From contig NZ_CP073653.1 of NCBI RefSeq assembly GCF_018223745.1, positions 3,310,001-3,374,000 on the forward strand: DNA of 64,000 nucleotides. The letters are read 5' to 3'. The DNA comes from Clostridium beijerinckii (GTDB lineage: Bacteria; Bacillota; Clostridia; Clostridiales; Clostridiaceae). The position numbers and the translations under genes are program-made. Under the pieces are notes generated by a model. That model ran no database searches, had not been told where the DNA came from, and saw nothing but the letters and a program-made list of their open reading frames with translations. Of the stretch, positions 45,569-54,449 are shown piece after piece. Within the stretch, counting starts at the first letter, position 1. Every line of letters begins with the position of its first letter.

Positions 45569-47149
45569 ATGGAAAAAAAACAGAGTACCTATAGCACTTT
45601 GTTTCATTGGCATAGTTTTAAATTAAAACTTGTATTTGAAGGAATATGCATAGGTATGGTCACTGGTTTAGTAATTGTGCTATATCGTTTAGCACTTGAA
45701 GAAGCAGGATATCTTTTAAGTTATATTTATAAGCTTATATCAATTAACCCCATTATTATATTACCATGGATTATGCTGCTGATAATCATTGGCTACATAG
45801 TGGGATTGATGGTAAAAAACGAACCTATGATTAGTGGTAGTGGAATACCTCAGGTTGAAGGAGTTCTACTTAGGGAACTAGATATGACTTGGTGGAAAGT
45901 CATTCTCGGTAAGTTCTTTGGAGGTGTCCTTTCAATAGGTTCTGGCCTTTCATTAGGAAGAGAAGGTCCTTCTGTTCAATTAGGTGCAGCAATAGGACAA
46001 GGATTTAGTAAAGTCTTTAGAAGAATAAAAATTGAGGAAAAATATCTTATTACTAGTGGTGCTAGTGCAGGACTTGCAGCTGCATTTAACGCTCCTTTAG
46101 CTGGAGCAATGTTTGCATTAGAGGAAGTTCATAAAAACTTTTCACCATTAATTTTACTTTCTGCACTCTCCTCTGCATTATCAGCAGATTTTATTGCAAG
46201 CAGCTTCTTTGGACTAAAACCAGTATTTAATTTTGGAGCTTTTGCTACATTGCCACTAAACTTTTACTTTTATGTAATCATATTAGGTGTAATTGTAGGA
46301 TTTCTTGGGGTCCTTTTTAATAAAGTTCTTTTAAAGACGCAAAACCTATATATAAAACAAGCTTGGCTAAAAAAAGAATTTAGAATTATAATTCCTCTAT
46401 TATTATCAGTAGCCCTAGGTCTTTTATTACCAGAAGCTTTAGGTGGAGGTCATGAACTAATAACTTCATTAACTGAAGGTAAATTTTCTTTAATATTATT
46501 AGTTATTATTCTAGTTATTAAATTTTCATTTACTATGGCTAGTTTCGGCTCAGGTGCTCCCGGAGGAATTTTCCTTCCGCTACTTACAATTGGAGCACTA
46601 ATTGGAAATGTATATGGCGAAGTTCTTATGCACATTGCTCACTTAGATAGCATTTACATAAATAATTTTATAATCTTAGCCATGGCTGGATATTTCGCCT
46701 CAGTAGTAAAATCGCCAATAACAGGAACAATCCTAATTACCGAAATGACAGGTTCATTTAACCATTTGCTTGCTTTGGCTATTGTCTCGGTAATATCATA
46801 TATTGTAGCAGACCTTCTTGCTTCTAAGCCTATATATGAAGCTTTACTAGAAAAATTTCTGCAAAATCAAGGTGATAGAACACCCATTGGCGATAAGATA
46901 AATAAAGCTATACTGGAATTTGCTGTATGTATAGGATCGAAGTTAGATGGTAAACAAATCAAAGATGTAAAATGGCCATCTCGCTGTCTCCTTGTAGCAG
47001 TTAGACGTGGCGAAAATGAAATAATTCCTAAGGGAGATACTGTTATTTTGCCTGGAGACTATTTAACTGTCTTAACTAATGAGGATAGAGTTCCTAAAAT
47101 AAATGATACCCTATTATTAATGTCTGAAACTTCTGACTCTCTAAAATAA
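45569..47149 (+). CDS. ClC-family chloride transporter with TrkA-C domain
   Basis: 526 aa. The membrane part (about 20-430) has all three ClC selectivity motifs: GSGIPQVEG, GREGPSVQLG (with the gating Glu) and GAPGGIFLP. ALEEVHKNF holds the position of the internal proton Glu, pointing to a Cl-/H+ antiporter. Residues about 440-526 form a TrkA-C/RCK-type domain (EFAVCIGSKLDGKQIKDVKW, GDTVILPGDYLTVL) that may bind a nucleotide such as c-di-AMP in related proteins; that ligand is inference. GGAGGAA precedes the ATG. Confidence 0.92.
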   Translation: MEKKQSTYSTLFHWHSFKLKLVFEGICIGMVTGLVIVLYRLALEEAGYLLSYIYKLISINPIIILPWIMLLIIIGYIVGLMVKNEPMISGSGIPQVEGVLLRELDMTWWKVILGKFFGGVLSIGSGLSLGREGPSVQLGAAIGQGFSKVFRRIKIEEKYLITSGASAGLAAAFNAPLAGAMFALEEVHKNFSPLILLSALSSALSADFIASSFFGLKPVFNFGAFATLPLNFYFYVIILGVIVGFLGVLFNKVLLKTQNLYIKQAWLKKEFRIIIPLLLSVALGLLLPEALGGGHELITSLTEGKFSLILLVIILVIKFSFTMASFGSGAPGGIFLPLLTIGALIGNVYGEVLMHIAHLDSIYINNFIILAMAGYFASVVKSPITGTILITEMTGSFNHLLALAIVSVISYIVADLLASKPIYEALLEKFLQNQGDRTPIGDKINKAILEFAVCIGSKLDGKQIKDVKWPSRCLLVAVRRGENEIIPKGDTVILPGDYLTVLTNEDRVPKINDTLLLMSETSDSLK

Positions 47150-47181
47150 ATATATTATAATTTAATTTGTCTTTTAAATAA

Positions 47182-47228
47182 AAATAAACAGGTTTGATTT
47201 CTTTATATAAAATCATACCTGTTTATTT
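47182..47228 (+). terminator. Terminator of the ClC gene
   Basis: AAATAAACAGGTTTGATTT and AAATCATACCTGTTTATTT form a 19-bp stem with one mismatch. Confidence 0.75.
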
Positions 47229-47419
47229 CTTTAGAAAATATTCTATATTAAATCTTTATGTTTCATTCACTAAACTTTCATACGCCTTTAAAGTACAACT
47301 TATTTAATTATTAAAACAAAATTTTTGATAAATTCATTTGTAATTAAATCAGCTGTGTATAATCACATCAACCATATTAACCAAATATATTATAGTATAT
47401 CAATCTTTAGGGCAAAAGT

Positions 47420-47575
47420 ATGCAAGAAAATTACAATAGTACTATACACTTTTTAACAAGCAATGACGAGTTAGATTTGCAATTGTTAAATATAGAAATA
47501 TCAACTGCTTATCTTGATATATTATCAACTATACTTGGTATTATTTCAGCAAAAAAGCCAAACAACTACTATTAA
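47420..47575 (+). CDS. Small hypothetical protein, possible 5' part of a frameshift gene
   Basis: 51 aa from ATG 47420; the site GGGCAAAAGT is a weak ribosome binding site. Helical: DLQLLNIEISTAYLDILSTI then LGIISAKK. The frame contains GCA-AAA-AAG (47549-47557), i.e. the A-AAA-AAG slippery heptamer in the correct phase for -1 frameshifting. A -1 shift there enters the next ORF with no stop between, giving about 170 residues. Alternatives are a true mutation in the A6 run or a sequencing error. No family is recognised. Confidence 0.5.
   Translation: MQENYNSTIHFLTSNDELDLQLLNIEISTAYLDILSTILGIISAKKPNNYY
47549..47557 (+). promoter_or_regulatory. Candidate -1 ribosomal frameshift site
   Basis: GCAAAAAAG: heptamer A-AAA-AAG in zero-frame phase joins 47420-47575 to the frame of 47584-47919. 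No strong Shine-Dalgarno stimulator or downstream pseudoknot was obvious. Confidence 0.4.
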
Positions 47576-47583
47576 ACAGTATA

Positions 47584-47919
47584 ATGCAGCAGAAGAGTGG
47601 CAAGAGTCAAAAAAATGCACAAAATCAGCAACAAAATAGTCTGACTCAACAACAATCTGATATTTCACATCCAACCCCAAGTGAAATAGCCGCTTTTGCA
47701 AGTTGCCTTGGCATATATGTCGTTCTTTCATATACTAATGTTTCTTTTATTAGACTTTACGAAGTATATAACAATATTCAAGAAGGTAATACTAACTTTA
47801 CTATTACCCCTAATATAAATATAACTACTGGTTTCACATATTCTTGTATTGGTACTTTATTACGAATAATTGGCGCTATCCAAAGAGTTGATGAAGAATC
47901 TCAAATAACCATTTTATAA
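47584..47919 (+). CDS. Hypothetical protein, possible 3' part of a frameshift gene
   Basis: 111 aa if started at ATG 47584, but no ribosome binding site precedes it. In frame with it, the sequence upstream back to 47557 is open (AKQLLLNSIMQQKSGKSQKN) and continues the previous ORF after a -1 shift. A Gln/Asn-rich linker is followed by two hydrophobic, helix-like segments (SEIAAFASCLGIYVVLSY and TTGFTYSCIGTLLRIIGAIQ). Function is unknown. Confidence 0.5.
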   Translation: MQQKSGKSQKNAQNQQQNSLTQQQSDISHPTPSEIAAFASCLGIYVVLSYTNVSFIRLYEVYNNIQEGNTNFTITPNINITTGFTYSCIGTLLRIIGAIQRVDEESQITIL

Positions 47920-47994
47920 TCAAAAGTCTAACTAACTTATTAGACATATAATACATCTGTATTTTTAATTTCATAATTAAATAGTTTTAAAATA

Positions 47995-48031
47995 AAATAC
48001 CGCAAATTCCTATTGTGAACATGCGGTATTT
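47995..48031. terminator. Hairpin downstream of the hypothetical gene
   Basis: AAATACCGCA (47995-48004) pairs with TGCGGTATTT (48022-48031); poor T-tract on the plus strand. Confidence 0.5.
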
Positions 48032-48215
48032 AAGCTATATTAATTTAATTCATCTATAGATATATTCACTCTATTAATATTTTTGTTAAATATAGAGATA
48101 ATAATAACGTAACTCTTACATAAATGTATTCATATAAATTGCATTTTTAAGTTTTTATTCAAAAATACAATTTATAAATATCATATACTATACTTAAGTA
48201 AATTAAGGTGATCTC

Positions 48216-49007
48216 ATGAAAAAAATTCTAATTACCGGCTGTGGTTCCGGTCTTGGACGTAAAGCTTCATTTGCTTTAGCAAATAGAGGTCATTATGTCT
48301 ATGCAACAACTCATACTGAAGAACAAGCCAATGAAATTAACTCTTTCAATAAAAAATATAACCTTCCTATTGAAAGCTTTAAATTGGATATTTTAAATAG
48401 TAATGATAGATTGAAGATAACTAATCTTGAAATTGATGTTTTAATAAATAATGCAGCCATTGGAAATTCAGGTTCAGTAGCTGAAGTGGATTCTGATATA
48501 TATCGGGAAACTTTTGAAACAAACGTTTTTTGTCCAATTGAATTGACTCAACTTGTATTAAAACAAATGATCCCTCGAAAAAAAGGAAGGATAATTTTTG
48601 TATCATCTTTGGCTGGACGCTCCCCCATTCCATTTTTATCTCCATACTGCGCAACTAAATTTGCACTGGAATCCATATGTCCGTCTTTAAACGAAGAGCT
48701 TAAAGAACTTAAAAATGTTAATATTCCTGTAATATTAATAGAGCCAGGAAGCTATGCTACTGGATTTAATCAAAAAAATATATCAAAACAATTTAATTGG
48801 ATGAAGATTCATTCTTATTTCAAAAATAATATACATTCCCTAGAAAACAAGCAATATACATACTTTAAGCTGACAGAATCCACTAATTTTGATTCTATTA
48901 TAGATAAATACATAAAAGCAGTAGAAGACAGATATCCAAAGGAAAGATATGTATCCCCTTCAAGCCAAGGTGCTTTCATTAAAATTAAAAACATCCTAAA
49001 AAAATAA
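48216..49007 (+). CDS. Short-chain dehydrogenase/reductase
   Basis: 263 aa. TGCGSGLGRKAS gives the cofactor-binding TGxxxGxG, INNAAIGNSG the NNAG-equivalent, VSSLAGRSP the catalytic Ser, and YCATKFALES the Tyr-x3-Lys. Overall resemblance is to oxidoreductases of the retinol/17-beta-hydroxysteroid group; the natural substrate is not predictable. AAGGTGATCTC precedes the ATG. It is a single gene, unrelated in sequence detail to the SDR at 37821. Confidence 0.88.
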   Translation: MKKILITGCGSGLGRKASFALANRGHYVYATTHTEEQANEINSFNKKYNLPIESFKLDILNSNDRLKITNLEIDVLINNAAIGNSGSVAEVDSDIYRETFETNVFCPIELTQLVLKQMIPRKKGRIIFVSSLAGRSPIPFLSPYCATKFALESICPSLNEELKELKNVNIPVILIEPGSYATGFNQKNISKQFNWMKIHSYFKNNIHSLENKQYTYFKLTESTNFDSIIDKYIKAVEDRYPKERYVSPSSQGAFIKIKNILKK

Positions 49008-49017
49008 CTAAAAAAAA

Positions 49018-49054
49018 CAATAGAACTTAGTAATTCATTATATCGGTTCTATTG
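49018..49054 (+). terminator. Terminator of the SDR gene
   Basis: CAATAGAAC (49018-49026) pairs with GTTCTATTG (49046-49054), followed by GTTCTT. Confidence 0.55.
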
Positions 49055-49091
49055 GTTCTTAAAAATCAAAAATAACTCTTATGTTATATAT

Positions 49092-49346
49092 TTATATATG
49101 TAAATTCCAAAATAGTAAACAGAAATTATTATGATAGCAATGTTGTAAGGCTAATTTTTCTTTGATTCCTTTAGTTTTTTCTATCAATGCCTTTCCAATT
49201 GTTCCTGTAGAGATAGCGTGGAAACAATAATCTATAAAAGTAAAGATTGATATAAGCCATACACGTCCTAATGATCCCTTCTCGGTTTTTATGTATTTAT
49301 TTGCTACCTCCGAAAAACCTTTTATTCTTCCGGAACTACATAAAAA
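49092..49346 (-). pseudogene. Possible membrane-protein gene remnant
   Basis: An 84-codon open frame bounded by stops, with no ATG or ribosome binding site. It encodes GRIKGFSEVANKYIKTEKGS, LGRVWLISIFTFIDYCFHAI and TGTIGKALIEKTKGIKEKLA, a mix of basic loop and hydrophobic helix that looks protein-like. No family was recognised. It fills most of the gap before the DUF421 gene and runs antiparallel to it. Chance is possible. Confidence 0.3.
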
Positions 49347-49419
49347 TTAATTTAACAGTATAAAATATGATTCAAGTAGAATAATAAATATATCCTGCTA
49401 AGATCGGAGGTATTGATAA

Positions 49420-50148
49420 TTGAATGAAGGATTAGTAGTTTTTGTGCGTGCTATTATTGCATTCTTTTCTTTACTTATTTTCGCAAAGATACTTGGAAAA
49501 CAACAAATAAGTCAACTGACATTCTTTGATTATGCCCTTGGAATAACAATTGGATCAATTGCTGCAACTCTTACTACGGACTTATCAAGCAGGGCATGGC
49601 CTCATTTTGTCGGATTGCTTACTTGGTGTTTACTTGGATATTTAATGGAGTACATTACCGAGAAATGGAGATACGCTGCAAAATATATCGAAGGCGAACC
49701 TACAATTGTAATTATGAATGGCAAGATAATGGAAAGTGCATTAAAAAAAATGAAATATACAGCATCAGATCTCATGGGACTATTAAGAGTTAAAGATATT
49801 TTTGATTTGTCTCAAGTAGATTTTGCAATTATTGAGCCAAATGGCCAATTATCTGTTCTAAAGAAACCAGAGTATGAACCTTTAACACCTAAGGATATGA
49901 GTATTCAAAAAGAACCAAGCGGTATAAGTACTGAACTCATATATGATGGAATTCTTATAAATGAAAATTTGAAACAACTTAATAAAACTGAAAAATGGCT
50001 TATGAATCAACTAAAAATTCATAAAGTTAAGGATGTTTCAGAAGTATTTATTGCGACCTTAACTCCTTCTGGCTCCTTATATATAGACAAATATGATGAT
50101 CATATGGTAAAAGTAACTGATATTGGTGATTATAAAGGACCATATTAA
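49420..50148 (+). CDS. DUF421 (YetF-like) membrane protein
   Basis: 242 aa. The start is TTG 49420 with GGAGG 9 bases upstream; no in-frame ATG fits. Three membrane helices (about 5-90) with family residues ISQLTFFDYALGITIGSIAA, then a soluble YetF-type domain (EGEPTIVIMNGKIMESALKK, MGLLRVKDIFDLSQVDFAII, PNGQLSVLKKPEYEPLTPKD). A related YetF/YdfR domain assembles in spore membranes of bacilli, but function is not settled. It forms an operon with a DUF4363 gene, the usual clostridial pairing. Confidence 0.9.
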   Translation: MNEGLVVFVRAIIAFFSLLIFAKILGKQQISQLTFFDYALGITIGSIAATLTTDLSSRAWPHFVGLLTWCLLGYLMEYITEKWRYAAKYIEGEPTIVIMNGKIMESALKKMKYTASDLMGLLRVKDIFDLSQVDFAIIEPNGQLSVLKKPEYEPLTPKDMSIQKEPSGISTELIYDGILINENLKQLNKTEKWLMNQLKIHKVKDVSEVFIATLTPSGSLYIDKYDDHMVKVTDIGDYKGPY

Positions 50149-50162
50149 AGGAGGAATTTATC

Positions 50163-50528
50163 ATGAGAAAATTTTTAGTAATATCGATACCTATAGTTGC
50201 ACTAATTTTTTTTGTATTAATCATGCTTAGTGGCAATATTTTGAAGGAACCTATAGGCAATGATGATAACATTCCCGAATCAATACAGCTACTTATACAG
50301 GATATAGAATCAGGAAATTGGGAAAGTGCCAATATTAAAACAGACAACCTCTCTAATTCATGGAAAAAAATAGCCAAAAGAGTTCAATTTAGTTCTGAAA
50401 GAGATGAAATAAATCAATTTAATATATGCATCTCACATCTTCGCGGTGCCATAATGGCTAGAGATAAATCTAGTTCACTTCTTGCTTTAAATGAGGCTTA
50501 TGCTCATTGGAATGACCTTGGAAAATAA
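50163..50528 (+). CDS. DUF4363 protein
   Basis: 121 aa, 14 bases after the DUF421 gene with AAAGGAGG between. One N-terminal helix (about 5-25), then a small helical domain (GNWESANIKTDNLSNSWKKI, FNICISHLRGAIMARDKSSS), the DUF4363 pattern. Its constant pairing with DUF421 suggests a membrane complex; no activity is known. Confidence 0.85.
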   Translation: MRKFLVISIPIVALIFFVLIMLSGNILKEPIGNDDNIPESIQLLIQDIESGNWESANIKTDNLSNSWKKIAKRVQFSSERDEINQFNICISHLRGAIMARDKSSSLLALNEAYAHWNDLGK

Positions 50529-50588
50529 ATATTAGAGCTTTTCTAAATAAATAATCTGCTTGTTAAAATACTTAAAACTATAAATTAT

Positions 50589-50951
50589 TCATGGTTTTAT
50601 GTAACTATAACCGTCACTTTGCTTATTTACAAGTTCCAAAATTCCGGTAGGAACAATATCTACAAACGACATTAAATCTTCCTTTTTTATACTATAAGAT
50701 TTTAACGCATTGTTGCACGCAACAAACTTAATCCCTTTATGATCTAACCCTTTCATTTCACTGCTAATCCTTAAATCTAATTCATTATCGTAAGCATAAG
50801 CCTTTACAGCTTCTGAATTTGCTAAAATTTCAATATTAAAATTGTTAGTATTTATAGCCTCCAATAAATTATTTGTATTTTTTAGGACTATACTCCATTT
50901 ACTTAGTTCATCTATATGAAATATAACTTTATATTCTAAAATGATAGTCAT
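50589..50951 (-). CDS. DsrE/DsrF-like protein
   Basis: 120 aa. Resembles DsrE-like sulfur-relay proteins: VIFHIDELSKWSIVLKNTNN, then NFNIEILANSEAVKAYAYDN and GIKFVACNNALKSYSIKKED with a conserved-position Cys, and VDIVPTGILELVNKQSDGYS. It lies downstream of the multidomain persulfide enzyme on the same strand, 190 bases on, so a shared role in sulfane-sulfur handling is likely. The AAGGAG site directly abuts the ATG (no spacer), so initiation at this codon is questionable. Confidence 0.78.
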   Translation of the reverse strand: MTIILEYKVIFHIDELSKWSIVLKNTNNLLEAINTNNFNIEILANSEAVKAYAYDNELDLRISSEMKGLDHKGIKFVACNNALKSYSIKKEDLMSFVDIVPTGILELVNKQSDGYSYIKP

Positions 50952-51140
50952 CTCCTTTTAAAAATATACTATAAGCTTCATATATCTTTATTTTTCAATT
51001 AATAATATGAAGCCTATAAAGATTTTATATGGAATTTTTTAAGCACTTTTTTATTTTCCATATTGTATTTTTTCACAAAGTCCATTTTCTTACTAAACTC
51101 TATCCTTAAATATAATATCAAGAATAGCAGATATTATATA

Positions 51141-53627
51141 CTATATAAATAAATTTAATCCAGAATCTTCTGTTGCCCCCAGATATGAAGCAACTCCACC
51201 TATTTCAACTCCATCAATAAATTCTTCTTTTTTTATTCCCATTAAGTCCATACTCATTGAACATGCAACAACTTTAACACCCATGTCTATAGCATTTTTT
51301 ATTAAAGTTTCTAGGTTATCGACATTATGCTTTTTCATTATTTGCTTTATCATTGCAGGTCCCATTCCCATCATGTTCATTTGTGATAACGGTAATTTTC
51401 CAGGATGAGCTGGTAACATAACGTCAAACATTTTTTCCATCATATCCTTAGAAACACTAGGCTTATCTGCACTCTTTAGTATATTAAGCCCCCAGAATGT
51501 AAAGAACATAGTAACTTCTTTCCCCATAGATGCTGCTCCTGTTGCTATTATAAATGAAGCTATTGCTTTATCTAAATCTCCACTAAATACAACCAATGTT
51601 GCTCCATACTTTTCCACAACATTTGGTGAAGAAGCATTTTTCCTTAAGTCTGATGATGTTCCCTTTTGAATATATGCTATGAAGGCTTTTTCTTTATTAT
51701 CAAATTCAGATTTTAATAAAGTATTTCCTGTTGAATCACACCATGATTTTATGTCTTTTGTAAATCCAGGATCACTTGCTTTAACTTCTAATATATTGCC
51801 ATCTTCCATCTTCTTAATTTCTTCAAATACTCTTTTTATTGGACCTGGACATTGGAGACCGCATGCATTTAACGTAGTATTTGCATTTATTTCTGTTATA
51901 TCTAGATCTTCTAATTTCATTACAGCCACCTCATCTTTTATTTCTTCATTATTTTCATATTGATTTTTAATGCTTTCTTCTGCTCTTTTTACATATAGAT
52001 ATGTCTTTACACCACCATCTATATTTGCGCACCGTATTCCATTTTGTTCTAGAATTCTGCAAGCAACATATCCTCTAAGTCCAACCTGACAAGTTACGTA
52101 TATGTTTTTATCTTTTGGAATTTCATTTAATCTACTTCTTAATTGCCCAAGAGGAATATGAATAGAATTATCAAAACCTCCCGTAACTAATTCGAACTCT
52201 TCTCTAACATCAATTATTAATGATTTTTCTTTGTCTAATTTATCTATTTCGTTCCATTGAATTGTTTTCTCAAATCCTTCAATAATATTTGATGCATAGT
52301 ATCCAAGCATATTAACAGGATCTTTTGCTGAATTATATGGAGGTGCATAACAAGGTTCAAAATCTTGTAAATCAAAGACTGTAAAATTTCCTTTAATAGC
52401 AGCTGAAAGTACATCTATTCTTTTTTCAACTCCATCAAGTCCTACACCTTGAGCCCCAAATATTTTTCCTGACTTTGGATCAAATAGCAATTTAAAAGCT
52501 ATTGGGAATGATCCAGGGTAATATCCAGCATGAGAACCTGGATGAATATGAATAGTCTCGTATGCTATCCCTAATCTCTTTAGTATCTTTTCGTTATTAC
52601 CTGTTGTTGCTACCGTATAGTCAAACACTTTTGCAACTGATGATCCAAGAGTTCCTTTGTATTCAGTATTTTTCCCACATATATTATCTGCTACTATTCT
52701 TCCTTGTCTATTAGCTGGCCAAGCAAGTGGAATCATTGTTGGCTTTTTATTTACAAAATCCATAACTTCTACTGCATCTCCTAATGCATAAATGCTTGGG
52801 TCAGAAGTTTTCATAAATTTGTCAACTACTATGGCGCCTCTTTCATTCAAGTTAAGATTAGCTTCTCTTGCTATTGTTGTTTCTGGCTTAACACCAATTG
52901 ACAATATAATCATATCAGTTGTGATTTCTTTTCCGCTACTTAGTATTATCTTTTTACCTTTACTCTCGAATGAAGACACTCCATCTTTTAATATCAATTC
53001 TACATTTTTATCAATTAAGTGTTCATGTATTATACTTGCCATTTCTATATCTAGAGGAGCCATTACCTGCTCACCTGCTTCTACAAGTGTAATATCAATT
53101 CCTCTAGCATGAAGATTTTCGGCCATTTCAAGTCCTATAAATCCACCTCCGATTACAGTTACATGTTTAGGCTTGTTGTTATCTACATAAGATTTAATTT
53201 TATCTGTATCTGGTATATTCCTTAAAGTAAATAAATTATCACATTCATTTATCCCAGGTATCGCTGGTTTAAGTGGAGCTGCGCCTGGAGATAAAACTAA
53301 AATATCATAAGTTTCTTCATATTCCTCATTTGTTCTATAATTCTTTATTTTAACCTTTTTATTTTCTTTATCTATACTTATAACTTCATTTAAATTTCTT
53401 ATATCTAAATTAAACTTGCTGCTCATTTCTTCTACTGTTTGTACTATTAATTTTCCTCTTTCATCAATAGTTTCTCCTATATAATATGGAAGTCCACAAT
53501 TAGCAAAAGATATGTATTCACCTTTTTCCACCATAATTATATCAACATTTTCATCTAGCCTTCTAAGTCTAGCTGCTGTAGATGCACCACCTGCAACGCC
53601 ACCAACAATAATAATCTTTTTATTCAT
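51141..53627 (-). CDS. CoA-disulfide/persulfide reductase fused to rhodanese, TusA and DsrE domains
   Basis: 828 aa four-part fusion. Residues about 1-445 are an FAD/NAD(P)H oxidoreductase: GGVAGGASTAARLRR, redox Cys in SFANCGLPYYIG, VIGGGFIGLEMAENL, DPSIYALGDAVE, and the dimer domain. About 455-555 is a rhodanese with active Cys in VTCQVGLRGY. About 580-650 is a TusA domain with CGLQCPGPI. About 670-828 is a DsrE-like domain with a Cys in VACSMSMDLMGI. The parts fit reduction and relay of protein- or CoA-persulfides. AAAAGGAGAG precedes the ATG. All four domains appear intact. Confidence 0.92.
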   Translation of the reverse strand: MNKKIIIVGGVAGGASTAARLRRLDENVDIIMVEKGEYISFANCGLPYYIGETIDERGKLIVQTVEEMSSKFNLDIRNLNEVISIDKENKKVKIKNYRTNEEYEETYDILVLSPGAAPLKPAIPGINECDNLFTLRNIPDTDKIKSYVDNNKPKHVTVIGGGFIGLEMAENLHARGIDITLVEAGEQVMAPLDIEMASIIHEHLIDKNVELILKDGVSSFESKGKKIILSSGKEITTDMIILSIGVKPETTIAREANLNLNERGAIVVDKFMKTSDPSIYALGDAVEVMDFVNKKPTMIPLAWPANRQGRIVADNICGKNTEYKGTLGSSVAKVFDYTVATTGNNEKILKRLGIAYETIHIHPGSHAGYYPGSFPIAFKLLFDPKSGKIFGAQGVGLDGVEKRIDVLSAAIKGNFTVFDLQDFEPCYAPPYNSAKDPVNMLGYYASNIIEGFEKTIQWNEIDKLDKEKSLIIDVREEFELVTGGFDNSIHIPLGQLRSRLNEIPKDKNIYVTCQVGLRGYVACRILEQNGIRCANIDGGVKTYLYVKRAEESIKNQYENNEEIKDEVAVMKLEDLDITEINANTTLNACGLQCPGPIKRVFEEIKKMEDGNILEVKASDPGFTKDIKSWCDSTGNTLLKSEFDNKEKAFIAYIQKGTSSDLRKNASSPNVVEKYGATLVVFSGDLDKAIASFIIATGAASMGKEVTMFFTFWGLNILKSADKPSVSKDMMEKMFDVMLPAHPGKLPLSQMNMMGMGPAMIKQIMKKHNVDNLETLIKNAIDMGVKVVACSMSMDLMGIKKEEFIDGVEIGGVASYLGATEDSGLNLFI

Positions 53628-54449
53628 AAGAATCTCTCCTTTTAATTAACTAACTAGTATTGGAAATCATAAAATTGCTATTCTTTTATATCTTCAAGAT
53701 ATATTCATTAATCTCGTTTTCTGCATTGCAATATATCTTAATTTAAGTTTAATTTATATAGTTATTATTGTCTGTGACTTTATCACACATATGACTTTTT
53801 AGATTATTCTTTTGAAAATTGTGTTATATTTTTATCCTGGTTAATGCTGCAACCTATATATATTGTGCAATATTATAATAAAATTTCTGTATATTAAAAC
53901 AGGTAGTCTATTTTTACTTAGACTACCTGTTATGTACATAAATTCATATATTATCATACATATTAAACTTAAACTATTAATTTATGAAGCGTGTATAATC
54001 TTTTAAATTTCTAATTTATAAAATTTTATAATAGTTCTTCAAATGTTATAGCCATATGATTTGATATCGTTTAGTAATAAAACTATCTTAATCTATTTCG
54101 AACTCTTAGTATTTGTATAAATTATTTAAATAAGTTAATTATGATAAATATATACTTCTAAAAAGATTTGTATAAGCAAAAGCGAATTAATTAAAGTCTC
54201 TAAATAATCAACTATTGCTTATTATAGAAAAAAGAAAATAGAACAAAAAATCTAAAAATAACACATTTGCTATTTCTTTAGATATCTTCCATCACTCATA
54301 AAGCTAATTGTTGAGAATCATCAATCTTAAAAGAGATGTTTAAAGAATAATTTATTCATATTGCATATATTTATGACAACTATTTGTCACAAACTTATAG
54401 TAGTATATTTTTTGGAAATTATTTTATTAATAAAGAGGCGGAAAAATTT
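53628..54449. other. Long divergent intergenic region with orphan hairpins
   Basis: 822 bases between the persulfide enzyme (minus) and the deacetylase (plus), no credible ORF. Besides 53899-53930, a second minus-strand terminator-like hairpin lies at 54251-54282 (TCTAAA...TTTAGA, then TTTTTTG on the minus strand). Two minus-oriented terminators with no coding gene upstream raise the possibility of a long attenuated leader or a small RNA. Confidence 0.35.
53899..53930 (-). terminator. Perfect hairpin in the leader of the persulfide enzyme gene
   Basis: ACAGGTAGTCTA (53899-53910) pairs exactly with TAGACTACCTGT (53919-53930); the minus strand continues TTTTAATAT. It lies 272 bases upstream of ATG 53627, so it could be an attenuator. 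Confidence 0.55.

Noticed and set aside
54384..54449. Upstream start for the deacetylase
   Set aside because: No ribosome binding site and no family similarity in the extra 22 residues; ATG 54450 has AAAGAGG and begins a proper signal sequence.
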